From Stenotrophomonas chelatiphaga (GTDB lineage: Bacteria > Pseudomonadota > Gammaproteobacteria > Xanthomonadales > Xanthomonadaceae): 34,288 nucleotides of DNA. Location: positions 1-34,288 of the forward strand of contig NZ_LDJK01000028.1 of NCBI RefSeq assembly GCF_001431535.1, in the 5' to 3' direction. Each line of letters starts with the position of its first letter. The first letter of the stretch is position 1. Shown piece by piece: positions 24,649 through 32,208 of this stretch. The notes beneath the pieces are model-generated. The model ran no database searches and was not told where the DNA came from. It was given only the letters and a program-made list of their open reading frames with translations. A program made the translations under genes and the position numbers.

Positions 24649-25608
24649 ATGACCAACCCGCTACTCGATATCGCACGCCTCGGCGGCACCACCATGGGCA
24701 CCTCGTGGTCGGTATCACTGGCGCTGCCGCGCAGCCGCGACCTGCATCCGCTGCACGCCGGCATCCAGGCCCAGCTGGACCGCGTCGTGGCGCAGATGAG
24801 CACCTGGGAACCGACATCCGACCTGAGCCGCTACAACCGTGCCGCGGCCGGCAGCTGGCACCCGTTGCCAGCGCAGACCCGCCACGTGCTGGCCTGCGCG
24901 CAGCACGTAGCGGCAGCCAGCAACGGCGCCTTCGATCCCACGCTCGGCCCGCTGGTGGCGCTGTGGGGCTTTGGTGCACACGCCGCCGCGCGGGGCCGCC
25001 CGGATGCGCAGGCGGTCGAAGCCACACGCGCACGCTGCGGCTGGCAGAAGCTGCAATGGCAGGGCGATGTGCTGCTGCAGCCCGGCGGTCTGGAACTGGA
25101 CCTGTCGGCCATCGCCAAGGGCTTCGGCGTGGACGAGGTGGTGCGCTGGCTGCAGGGCCAGCAGATCGGCGCCGCGCTGGTGGAAGTAGGTGGGGAACTG
25201 CACGGCTATGGCCGCAAGCCTGACGGACAGCCGTGGCGGGTGCTGGTGGAATCGGCACCAGAAGAAGACGCGCGCACGCCCACCCCGCCACGCGTGCTGG
25301 AACTGGATGGCCGGGCGATCGCCACCTCCGGTGACCGCTGGCACCACTACCAGCACGACGGCGAGCAGATAAGCCACAGCGTGGATCCGCGCAGCGGCCG
25401 GCCGGTACAGCGCGCGGCGGCGGCGGTGACCGTGGTGGCCGCCGATGCCATGCACGCCGATGCGTGGGCGACCGCGCTGACCGTGCTGGGCCGCGATGCC
25501 GGCCTGGAACTGGCCACCCGCCTGCAGGTGGCGGCGCGCTTCCTGGAGCGCAGCGCTGATGGCCCGCTGGAAACCCTAAGCCCGGCCTTCCAGGCACTGT
25601 TGCCATGA
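24649..25608 (+). CDS. apbE: FAD:protein FMN transferase ApbE
   Basis: The 319-residue enzyme moves FMN from FAD to Thr or Ser in DxxTGAT-type motifs. Family motifs are clear: GTTMGTSWSVSLAL at the start, TLGPLVALWGFG, LELDLSAIAKGFGVDEVVRWL, ALVEVGGELHGYG, ATSGDRWHHYQ, and ISHSVDPRSGRPV followed by ADAMHADAWATALTVLG. Unlike usual ApbE lipoproteins, no signal peptide or lipobox is visible from ATG 24649, and the upstream in-frame ATGs at 24589 and 24592 add no export signal. Its likely substrate in the operon, DUF2271, is exported, so either flavinylation is unusual here or the start is misread. Its stop overlaps the reductase start (ATGA at 25605-25608). Confidence 0.93.
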   Translation: MTNPLLDIARLGGTTMGTSWSVSLALPRSRDLHPLHAGIQAQLDRVVAQMSTWEPTSDLSRYNRAAAGSWHPLPAQTRHVLACAQHVAAASNGAFDPTLGPLVALWGFGAHAAARGRPDAQAVEATRARCGWQKLQWQGDVLLQPGGLELDLSAIAKGFGVDEVVRWLQGQQIGAALVEVGGELHGYGRKPDGQPWRVLVESAPEEDARTPTPPRVLELDGRAIATSGDRWHHYQHDGEQISHSVDPRSGRPVQRAAAAVTVVAADAMHADAWATALTVLGRDAGLELATRLQVAARFLERSADGPLETLSPAFQALLP

Positions 25609-27218
25609 GCCTGCGCCCGTCCCGCGCGCTGCTCGGCAACCTGCTGGTACTGCTGGCGCTGGCGGCGGTGGCTTGGCTGCTGTTGCGCCTGCATCTGGAC
25701 GACAACGGCTGGATGCCTGCCCCGCGCCGCGCTGCGTTGTGGACCGCGATCGCCAGCGTGGGCGGCTATGCCGCGCTGTGCGCCCTGCTGTGGTGGCAGG
25801 GACGGCCACGCCGCGAGCGGATCGATCCAGCGCAGCGGCCGATCCTGCTGGTATGGGCCAGCCAGACCGGCTTCGCCGCACAGTTGGCCGAACGCAGTGC
25901 CGATGCCCTGCGCAGTGCCGGCCTTGCGGTGCGGCTGCGCAGCATCGAGCAGCTGGATGCCGCGCTGCTGGCGGACAGCGAACGCGCGTTGTTCATCGCC
26001 AGCACCACCGGCGAGGGCGATCCGCCCGACCATGCCGCCCCGTTCCTGCGCCGGCTGATGACCGCAACCCCCTCGCTGGGCCACCTGCACTACGGCGTGC
26101 TGGCGCTGGGCGACCACAGCTATGCGCACTTCTGTGCATTCGGCCAACAGCTGGATGACTGGCTGCGCCGGCATGGCGCGCACGCGATGTTCGACACGGT
26201 GGAAGTGGACAACGCCGATCCGGCCAGCCTGCGCCACTGGCAGCAACTTCTGGGCCAACTGGGCGGCGATGCCAGTGACCAGCCGGACTGGAGTCCGGTG
26301 GACTACCAGGCGTGGACGCTGCTGCAGCGCGAACACCTCAATCCCGGCAGCGCGGGTAGACCGGTGCACTGGCTGAGGCTGCAGCCACCGCTGGCCGAAG
26401 CCGGAAGCGAGGCGACGTGGCAGGCCGGCGACATCGCCGAGATCGGCCCACGGCATGCGCCGCAGGTGGTTCAGGCGTGGCTGCAACGGCACCAGTTGCA
26501 GGGCGACACGTTGCTGGCCGACGGGCAGACCCTGCAGGCGCGGTTGTCACGTTCGCAGCTGCCCGGTGTCACCGCGGGCGGCGACCTGCAGACGTTGCTG
26601 TCGATGCTGCAGCCGCTGCCGCATCGCGAATACTCCATTGCTTCGGCGATGCACGACGGCGCGCTGGAACTGCTGCTGCGCCGCCAGCTGCGCGCCGACG
26701 GCACGCCGGGCATCGGCAGCGGCTGGCTGTGCGATGTGGCAGCGGTCGGCGGCACGATCGATTTGCGCCTGCGCCGCAACCCCAATTTCCATGGCGTGGC
26801 CAGCACGCGACCGTTGATCCTGATCGGCAACGGCACCGGCATCGCCGGCCTGCGCGCGCACCTGCACGAACGTGAGGCCGCCGGCGCCAGCCGCAACTGG
26901 CTGCTGTTCGGTGAACGCCATGCCGCGCACGATTTCCACTTCGGCGATGAACTGCTGCAGATGCAGCAGCGCGGGATGCTGGAGCACCTGGATGCGGTGT
27001 TCAGCCGCGACGGCGGTGCCCATCGTTACGTGCAGGATCGCCTGCTGGCCGAAGCCGCACGGCTGCGCCGGTGGGTCGATGAAGGTGCCGCCATCCTGGT
27101 CTGCGGCAGCCTGCAGGGCATGGCGCCGGCGGTGGATGCGGTGATCGAACAGGTGCTGGGCGCGGAAGGAAAAGAGGCGTTGGTGCTGGCCGGACGCTAC
27201 CGCCGCGACGTGTACTGA
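25605..27218 (+). CDS. Membrane-anchored NADPH flavodoxin/ferredoxin reductase-like protein (CysJ-like)
   Basis: The 537-residue protein starts with two membrane helices (about 10-28 and 43-64). A flavodoxin domain follows, with FMN-binding SQTGFAAQLAERS and ASTTGEGDPP and the third loop LALGDHSYAHFCAFG. A short FAD domain has REYSIAS and GIGSGWLCD. The NADPH domain has LILIGNGTGIAGLRAH, YVQDRLLAEA and ILVCGSLQGMA, and the protein ends GRYRRDVY, the CysJ-like aromatic terminus. The connecting domain is shorter than in CysJ. With both helices at the N-terminus, the catalytic part would lie in the cytoplasm and feed electrons from NADPH to the PepSY membrane protein. PepSY domains are fused to such reductases in some bacteria, which supports the pairing. 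Confidence 0.88.
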   Translation: MSLRPSRALLGNLLVLLALAAVAWLLLRLHLDDNGWMPAPRRAALWTAIASVGGYAALCALLWWQGRPRRERIDPAQRPILLVWASQTGFAAQLAERSADALRSAGLAVRLRSIEQLDAALLADSERALFIASTTGEGDPPDHAAPFLRRLMTATPSLGHLHYGVLALGDHSYAHFCAFGQQLDDWLRRHGAHAMFDTVEVDNADPASLRHWQQLLGQLGGDASDQPDWSPVDYQAWTLLQREHLNPGSAGRPVHWLRLQPPLAEAGSEATWQAGDIAEIGPRHAPQVVQAWLQRHQLQGDTLLADGQTLQARLSRSQLPGVTAGGDLQTLLSMLQPLPHREYSIASAMHDGALELLLRRQLRADGTPGIGSGWLCDVAAVGGTIDLRLRRNPNFHGVASTRPLILIGNGTGIAGLRAHLHEREAAGASRNWLLFGERHAAHDFHFGDELLQMQQRGMLEHLDAVFSRDGGAHRYVQDRLLAEAARLRRWVDEGAAILVCGSLQGMAPAVDAVIEQVLGAEGKEALVLAGRYRRDVY

Positions 27219-27256
27219 AACACACGCTACAGAAGCACGCACAACGGAAGCACGCG

Positions 27257-27865
27257 TTACGGCACCGCCGGACCCAGCCGGATCGCCAGCAGTTCACCGC
27301 CGCCGTGCAGGGCATGCCGGCGACGCGCGCCGGCGGCCAGCCAAGCGGTATCACCCTGCTGCATCGGCGGCAGGCCGGCGTCGGCGTCGAACCGTGCCTG
27401 CCCGGCCAGCAGATGGATGGCCCACGCCACGTCGGGTTCGGTGAAGAAATACATCGGCCCCACGATCGGGCGGTGCAGCAGTTGCGCGGTCAGCGTGTCG
27501 CGCCGCCACATCAGGTTGAAATCATGGGTGGTGCCGTCGACCAGTTCGCCGTGCAGTGCCTGTTCGCCGGCGAACCGCACGCGACCATGCGGCGGCAGCG
27601 CCTCGTCCAGACGACCATCATCGAAGCGCAGGCGCACCCCGTTTCCGTGCAGCAGCACCAGCTCGCGATCCACGCCCGGGAAGCTGGAAAACGCAGCGTC
27701 TGATTCGATTTCGGCGATTGAAAGACGCAGCGCCCAATCTTCGCCCTGCAACGGCAGGCGCAGGATTTCACGCGTCCAGCCCAGGCCATTGCGCCAGCGC
27801 TCGCGACGGTAGTCGACGCTGGGGATGAGCTGGCTGGGATGCTGCAGGATGTCGGCGGCGTTCAT
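27257..27865 (-). CDS. HutD/Ves family protein
   Basis: The 202-residue protein matches the HutD/Ves cupin-type family: YRRERWRNGLGWTREI (19-34), WALRLSIAEIESDAAFSSFP, GVDRELVLLHGNGVRLRF and DFNLMWRRD. HutD is found with histidine-utilisation genes and Ves is a stress-associated homologue in E. coli; the biochemical role is unclear. No hut genes are nearby. ATG 27865 gives the family N-terminus. It is the last of three minus-strand genes after two L,D-transpeptidase-type genes and converges on the reductase gene, 38 bases away. Confidence 0.88.
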   Translation of the reverse strand: MNAADILQHPSQLIPSVDYRRERWRNGLGWTREILRLPLQGEDWALRLSIAEIESDAAFSSFPGVDRELVLLHGNGVRLRFDDGRLDEALPPHGRVRFAGEQALHGELVDGTTHDFNLMWRRDTLTAQLLHRPIVGPMYFFTEPDVAWAIHLLAGQARFDADAGLPPMQQGDTAWLAAGARRRHALHGGGELLAIRLGPAVP

Positions 27866-27914
27866 GCGCCCATTGTGCCGTGCCGCCTTCGCGCAGACGA
27901 ACGCAACGGCGCGG

Positions 27915-28631
27915 TCAGCGCTTGGCCAGGCGGCCGCCACAGTCGGCGTCCAGCAGCTGGGAGCGCTTCAACCAGTCCTGGTCCGGGTAGTACGCAAACA
28001 CCATCGTGCCGCCGCTCAGGGCGTCGATCAGCGGCTTGGCCACCGTCAGCCGTACGGCGGGGCAGCCGAGGCTGCGGCCCAGCCGGCCCTGCAGGCGCGC
28101 CGCGGACGGGTTCACGTAGGGCGCGCCATGGATCACGATCGCCCGCTCGCGCGCATGGTCGTTGAAACCCGGCTCCAGCCCGTCCAGGCGCAGCGAGTAC
28201 CCATTGCCACCGACGTAGGTTTCCTGCGCGGTGAACGCCCCGATGCTGGACATGAAACTGCCCTCGCGATTGGAGAAGTGTTCGGTGCGGTCCGCGCCGC
28301 TGTTGCGACCATGCGCGACCCATTCCTCGAACAGCAGGCGCTGCCGACGCAGGTCGAACACCCACAGGCGCTGCTGGGTGGATGGTCGCGAATAGTCGAT
28401 CACGCCCAGGCGATCGGGCACCACGCCCAGTTCGGGACGGCGCAGCGCACAGCGCATCGCACTGGCGGCCAGCTGCAGCACCTTGCGGTCTGCATTGGGC
28501 GCAACCCGGGCCAGGATCGCGCCCAGGTCGGGGCTGGACGCCGCAGCGGGCGGGGTCTGTGCAAGGGCAGGCAGGCTGCAGGCGGTGAACAGGCCGACGG
28601 CAGCCATCCAGCGGGGGCGTGGCGGTTTCAT
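27915..28631 (-). CDS. Murein L,D-transpeptidase catalytic domain family protein (YkuD_2 type)
   Basis: The 238-residue protein has a signal peptide cleaved after ALA (residue 24) and a YkuD_2 catalytic domain. Its hallmarks are VAHGRNSGADRTEHFSNREG, GGNGYSLRLDGLEPGFN, RAIVIHGAPYV (His168) and GRLGRSLGCPAV (Cys190). It is likely to act on peptidoglycan in the periplasm, but activity of this subfamily is poorly known. ATG 28631 is preferred because it gives a clean signal peptide; the open frame extends upstream into the neighbouring gene. It lies 31 bases after a classical YkuD gene, and the pair are probably co-expressed. Confidence 0.9.
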   Translation of the reverse strand: MKPPRPRWMAAVGLFTACSLPALAQTPPAAASSPDLGAILARVAPNADRKVLQLAASAMRCALRRPELGVVPDRLGVIDYSRPSTQQRLWVFDLRRQRLLFEEWVAHGRNSGADRTEHFSNREGSFMSSIGAFTAQETYVGGNGYSLRLDGLEPGFNDHARERAIVIHGAPYVNPSAARLQGRLGRSLGCPAVRLTVAKPLIDALSGGTMVFAYYPDQDWLKRSQLLDADCGGRLAKR

Positions 28632-28662
28632 CTGGGCAGCAACACGAGGTTGGATGCAGACC

Positions 28663-29748
28663 TTACAGGGTGGACCCGGCCGGCTCGGATTCCAACACCG
28701 GCTGCAAACCCGGTTCAGCTGCACTTGGGCGTACCGCTGGCAGCGAAGTCACCAGCAGCGTGGTGCCCGGGACCAGCGCGGCGTACAGCTTGCGGGCGAA
28801 ATCCGGCGGCAGGGCCATCGGCAGCGATGGCGTGGCCAGCAGGTCCGGCGTGGCCTTCGCATCGGCCTGCCCCAGCAACGGATAGGCGGTCCAGCGGTGC
28901 AACCGCTGGTGCGCATCCAGCGGACTGGGATGGTCGGCGTAGCCTTCGCCCATCACGAACAGCGTGGTGCCATCGAAGGCCGGCAAGGCCGAGGCCGCAA
29001 GCGGTGATTCACCGATCAGCACGCCATCGCGCAGCACGTAGACGCGCTGGTCATGCAGGCTCACCAGCACGCCGACCTGGCCGGCCGGGGCATCCTGTTC
29101 GTTCCAGTAGGCCGCCGTTTCCGTGCCGGCCGGGACCTCCGGCAGCGACTGGCCGCGGCTGGTGACCGGGGCCAGCACGGCCGGGTAGGCCAGGGTCATC
29201 GGCGAGCTCTTGGCATCGGCCACCACCACCGTATCGCCGCGCTGGGTGGCACTGAACAGCTTCTGCGCGAAGGCCTGCGGCAACCGCACGCAGCCGTGCG
29301 ACGCCGGGTGCCCGGGCAGCGCGCCCCCATGCAGGGCGATGCCATCCCAGGTCAGCCGCTGCATGTAGGGCATCGGCGCGCTGTTGTAGATGTTGGAGCG
29401 GTGGTCCTTGTCCTTCTGCAGGATGGTGAACACCCCGGTCGGCGTCTCGTGGCCCGCCCTGCCCGAACTGATGGTGCTCAGGCCGATCGCGATGCCGTTG
29501 CGGTAGACGTAGGCGCGCTGCTCTTCCAGGCTGACCACCAGCACGATGGGGCCCGACGGGGAGATCTCCGGGTGCCAGAGGTATTCTCCGGGCTTGAGGT
29601 CGGTGGGTCCGCGCACGGCGGGTTCGGTCGATGCCTTGGCGGGCGCGGCCGGCGCGGGCCCCTGGGCCCTCAGCGGCAGAGGAGCGATAAGCGCAAGCGC
29701 CGTGGCGATCATCAGGGAACACTGCAGCAGTCGCATCAGCGCGGTCAT
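28663..29748 (-). CDS. L,D-transpeptidase with one active and one degenerate YkuD-like half
   Basis: The 361-residue product has a signal peptide ending LRAQ (about residue 29). Residues 67-180 form a YkuD domain with the active-site HGCVRL motif (His151, Cys153, Arg155), His140 in DGIALHGG and the closing FAQKLFSATQRGDTVVVAD. Residues 223-336 repeat the framework (GVLVSLHDQRVYVLRDGVLI, FARKLYAALVPGTTLLVTS) but lack the His-Gly-Cys motif, so this half is an internal duplication that has lost catalysis and may bind substrate. L,D-transpeptidases make 3-3 cross-links or attach lipoproteins to peptidoglycan. ATG 29748 is chosen for the signal peptide. Confidence 0.9.
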   Translation of the reverse strand: MTALMRLLQCSLMIATALALIAPLPLRAQGPAPAAPAKASTEPAVRGPTDLKPGEYLWHPEISPSGPIVLVVSLEEQRAYVYRNGIAIGLSTISSGRAGHETPTGVFTILQKDKDHRSNIYNSAPMPYMQRLTWDGIALHGGALPGHPASHGCVRLPQAFAQKLFSATQRGDTVVVADAKSSPMTLAYPAVLAPVTSRGQSLPEVPAGTETAAYWNEQDAPAGQVGVLVSLHDQRVYVLRDGVLIGESPLAASALPAFDGTTLFVMGEGYADHPSPLDAHQRLHRWTAYPLLGQADAKATPDLLATPSLPMALPPDFARKLYAALVPGTTLLVTSLPAVRPSAAEPGLQPVLESEPAGSTL

Positions 29749-29790
29749 CCAGTCCGGAGCAAGGCCCCACGCTAACGGGTCGGCGGCCTG

Positions 29791-29834
29791 AAAAAAAGAA
29801 GGCCCGGCGACACAGCCATGTGTCGTACCGGGCC
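29791..29834 (-). terminator. Strong rho-independent terminator of the comEA-like transcript
   Basis: On the minus strand GGCCCGG, TA, CGACACA, a TGGC loop, TGTGTCG and CCGGGCC form a 14-bp stem with one bulge, followed by TTCTTTTTTT. In plus coordinates the stem is 29801-29834 and the A-run is 29791-29797. This is the clearest intrinsic terminator in the window and ends transcripts coming from the right. Confidence 0.9.
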
Positions 29835-30062
29835 CTGACAACGTCCTTGTCGGCCTCCCGCCACCCCGCGCATCCTGCGATGGGGGCAGCGTGCTCCGTG
29901 CACGGAGGCCGCGATCATCCCTGGTTGTTTATCCCAGCCCCTTCCACAGGTCTGTGATGCCACCATCCTGGTGTGGTTGACGCCTCCCTGCGCCAGTCGC
30001 TGCCGCCACGTCCCGTGGCCGGCCCGGGTCCGCTTCCTGCGAACCGCGACAATTCCCCTGTA
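29835..30062 (-). other. Structured, GGA-rich untranslated region before the terminator
   Basis: These 228 bases between the comEA-like stop and the terminator have no credible gene. Read on the minus strand they contain about eleven GGA triplets, the 14-bp palindrome CTCCGTGCACGGAG, a CGGCCTCC/GGAGGCCG pairing that encloses it, and a GACAA/TTGTC stem next to the terminator. It could be a long structured 3' UTR or a small RNA that shares the terminator. No promoter is obvious inside. Confidence 0.3.
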
Positions 30063-30389
30063 TCAACGCCTTGGCACGGACCGCACCGGTACCGCTCCGG
30101 GTACCGGATCCACCCGGGACGTCATGTCCCCGGTCGTGATCCGCTGTCGATTCCGTTCGACGATGGCTTTCCCTATGCCCTTCACCTGCGTCAGGTCCTC
30201 GACGCGTCGGAAAGGCCCGTGCTGCTGCCTGTGCTCGACGATCGCGGCAGCCCGGCTGGGCCCCACCATCGTCAATCCCTGCTGCAGAGCAGAGGCATCT
30301 GCCCGGTTGATGTCGACCGGCGCGGCCGCAAAGGCCTGCGTGATCCCCATCGCCAGAAGCAGTGCCCGCACCACGATCCACCAAGGCAC
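30063..30389 (-). CDS. ComEA-like helix-hairpin-helix exported protein
   Basis: The 108-residue product has a signal peptide (VRALLLAMGITQAFA) and one ComEA-type HhH domain: PVDINRADASALQQGLTMVG, SRAAAIVEHRQQHGPF and VEDLTQVKGIGKAIVERNR. A basic Pro/Val-rich tail of about 24 residues follows. ComEA proteins bind double-stranded DNA in the periplasm during natural transformation. This short form lacks a membrane anchor, as is usual in Gram-negative bacteria. The start is GTG at 30389, nine bases after AAGGAG (30399-30404), rather than an ATG further upstream. No other competence genes are nearby. Confidence 0.85.
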   Translation of the reverse strand: MPWWIVVRALLLAMGITQAFAAAPVDINRADASALQQGLTMVGPSRAAAIVEHRQQHGPFRRVEDLTQVKGIGKAIVERNRQRITTGDMTSRVDPVPGAVPVRSVPRR

Positions 30390-30521
30390 GACGTCGTTCT
30401 CCTTGTGATCCGAACCTGTCCCGACCGGCATTCCCGTCGGTAGAGACACTGTCCGTCACCACATGTACACAGACTATCGCCCGATGACATTTCTAACAGC
30501 CAGCTAAATACCCGACGCCGT

Positions 30522-30537
30522 GTAGGAAATTTCCTAC
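30522..30537. promoter_or_regulatory. Perfect 16-bp palindrome, probable operator
   Basis: GTAGGAAATTTCCTAC is a perfect palindrome in the 262-base divergent gap between the comEA-like gene and the M20 peptidase gene. Extended by one base each side (TGTAGG, six bases, CCTACC) it has the half-site spacing of LuxR/FixJ-type response-regulator sites such as the GacA box (TGTAAG-N6-CTTACA). Which regulator binds is not known. The rest of the gap holds a small hairpin and the peptidase promoter. Confidence 0.6.
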
Positions 30538-30554
30538 CCCGGCTGACGTGAAAA

Positions 30555-30571
30555 GACGGGGCGACCCCGTC
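30555..30571. repeat. Small GC hairpin in the divergent gap
   Basis: GACGGGG at 30555-30561 and CCCCGTC at 30565-30571 form a perfect 7-bp hairpin with a three-base loop, between the palindromic operator and the peptidase promoter. Its role is unclear. Confidence 0.45.
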
Positions 30572-30612
30572 AGCCGCCCCTATGGCACACAGCCGGCCAT
30601 TTCCCGCACGCG

Positions 30613-30651
30613 TAGAATGGGCAGATCAGTCATTCCAATTCGGAGCTCCAG
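30613..30651 (+). promoter_or_regulatory. -10 element and ribosome-binding site of the M20 peptidase gene
   Basis: TAGAAT at 30613-30618 is a good -10; the matching -35 is poor. Transcription near 30625 would leave about 27 bases of leader. GGAG at 30642-30645, six bases before ATG 30652, is the ribosome-binding site and fixes the start. Confidence 0.5.
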
Positions 30652-32145
30652 ATGGACAGCGCCAAGCTCGGCCACTATGTCAACCAGAAATGGGACGAGG
30701 AAATCGTCCCGCAGCTGGTGGATTACATCCGCATCCCCAACAAGTCGCCGATGTTCGACGCCAACTGGGTGCAGAACGGCTACATGGAGCAGGCCGTTGT
30801 CCTGATGGAAACCTGGGCCAAGGCCCAGGACATCCCCGGCCTGAAGGTCGACGTGGTCCGCCTGGAAGGCCGCACCCCGCTGATTTTCCTGGAAATCCCG
30901 GCAAGCGGCAGCGAGACCGGCGACGACACCGTGCTGCTGTATGGCCACCTGGACAAGCAGCCGGAAATGACCGGCTGGGACGACGACCTGGGCCCGTGGA
31001 TCCCGGTGCTGCGCGATGACAAGCTGTACGGCCGCGGCGGCGCCGATGACGGGTACGCCATCTTCGGTTCGCTGGCCGCGGTGCTGGCGCTGCAGGCCCA
31101 GGGCCTGCCGCATGCACGCTGCGTGATCCTGATCGAAGCCTGCGAAGAATCCGGCAGCTACGACCTGCCCGCCTACGTCGACCACCTGGCCGACCGCATC
31201 GGCAAGCCGTCGCTGGTGGTGTGCCTGGATTCGGGCTGCGCCAACTACGACCAGCTGTGGTGCACCACCTCGCTGCGCGGCCTGACCGGCGGCAACTTCT
31301 CGGTCAAGGTGCTGAATGAAGGCGTGCACTCCGGTGACGCATCCGGCGTGGTGCCGTCCAGCTTCCGCCTGCTGCGCCAGCTGCTGTCGCGCATCGAAGA
31401 CCAGGACACCGGCCGCATCCTGATCGACGGCATGCAGGTGGAGATTCCCGCCGAGCGCCTGGAGCAGGCCAAGCGCGCCGCCGAAGTCGTCGATACCGCC
31501 ATCTTCGACAAGTTCCCGCTGGTCGACGGCCTGGTGCCGATGAACGAAGACCTGACCGAGCTGGTGCTCAACCGCACCTGGCGCCCTGCCCTGTCGGTGA
31601 CCGGCATCGGCGGCATGCCGTCGCTGGAATCGGCCGGCAACGTGCTGCGTCCGCATACCGCAGTGAAGCTGTCGCTGCGCCTGCCGCCGACCGCCGACGG
31701 CAAGGCCTGCGGCGAACTGCTGAAGGAAGCGCTGCTGCGCGACCCGCCGAACGGTGCCGAAGTGACGCTGGACCTGGAGAAGGCCTCGAGCGGCTGGAAC
31801 GCACCGGCGATGTCGCCGTGGCTGACCAAGGCGATCGACGATGCCAGCCAGATGTTCTTCGACAAGCCGGCCATGTACATGGGCGAAGGTGGCTCCATCC
31901 CGTTCATGGGCATGCTCGGCGAGAAGTTCCCCGGCGCCCAGTTCATGATCACCGGCGTGCTCGGCCCGCATTCGAACGCACATGGTCCGAACGAGTTCCT
32001 GCACATTCCGATGGGCAAGAAGGTCACCGCCTGCGTGTCCAAGGTGATCAGCGAGCACCACGCCGCCAGCCTGCGCGGGGAAACCAGTGGTTCGCCGGTC
32101 GCCGCCGACAGCGGCACCCGCCACGGCGGCCACGGCTGCTGCTGA
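30652..32145 (+). CDS. M20 family metallopeptidase (dipeptidase/carboxypeptidase type)
   Basis: The 497-residue cytosolic enzyme has the two-zinc M20 site: LLYGHLDKQPEM (His99, Asp101), GRGGADDG (bridging Asp132) and the catalytic EACEESGS (Glu165-Glu166). The lid domain includes VHSGDASGVVPSSF, and ITGVLGPHSNAHGPNE near the C-terminus gives the last His ligand. It resembles the long M20 dipeptidases related to carnosinase. There is no signal peptide. The last eleven residues, GTRHGGHGCC after a GSPVAADS linker, form an unusual His/Cys tail outside the catalytic fold that could bind a metal. A hairpin (32162-32189) follows the gene. Confidence 0.92.
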   Translation: MDSAKLGHYVNQKWDEEIVPQLVDYIRIPNKSPMFDANWVQNGYMEQAVVLMETWAKAQDIPGLKVDVVRLEGRTPLIFLEIPASGSETGDDTVLLYGHLDKQPEMTGWDDDLGPWIPVLRDDKLYGRGGADDGYAIFGSLAAVLALQAQGLPHARCVILIEACEESGSYDLPAYVDHLADRIGKPSLVVCLDSGCANYDQLWCTTSLRGLTGGNFSVKVLNEGVHSGDASGVVPSSFRLLRQLLSRIEDQDTGRILIDGMQVEIPAERLEQAKRAAEVVDTAIFDKFPLVDGLVPMNEDLTELVLNRTWRPALSVTGIGGMPSLESAGNVLRPHTAVKLSLRLPPTADGKACGELLKEALLRDPPNGAEVTLDLEKASSGWNAPAMSPWLTKAIDDASQMFFDKPAMYMGEGGSIPFMGMLGEKFPGAQFMITGVLGPHSNAHGPNEFLHIPMGKKVTACVSKVISEHHAASLRGETSGSPVAADSGTRHGGHGCC

Positions 32146-32161
32146 ACTGGGTAAAGTGAGC

Positions 32162-32189
32162 GACGCCGCCGGCCTGGCCTGGCGGCGTC
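32162..32189 (+). terminator. Hairpin after the M20 peptidase gene
   Basis: GACGCCGCC at 32162-32170 pairs perfectly with GGCGGCGTC at 32181-32189 across ten bases. It begins 17 bases after the stop codon. No U-run follows, so it is a candidate weak terminator or processing hairpin. Confidence 0.5.
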
Positions 32190-32208
32190 CCTCCGTGCAA
32201 AGGATTCG

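Noticed and set aside
27219..27256. Short direct repeats (GAAGCACGC twice) between the reductase and HutD genes
   Set aside because: Too short and too few to call a repeat element; no function suggested.
29929..30462. A minus-strand frame of 177 codons overlapping the comEA-like gene
   Set aside because: Out of frame with the HhH domain and rich in Arg/Gly; the terminator and the comEA-like ribosome-binding site explain the region better.
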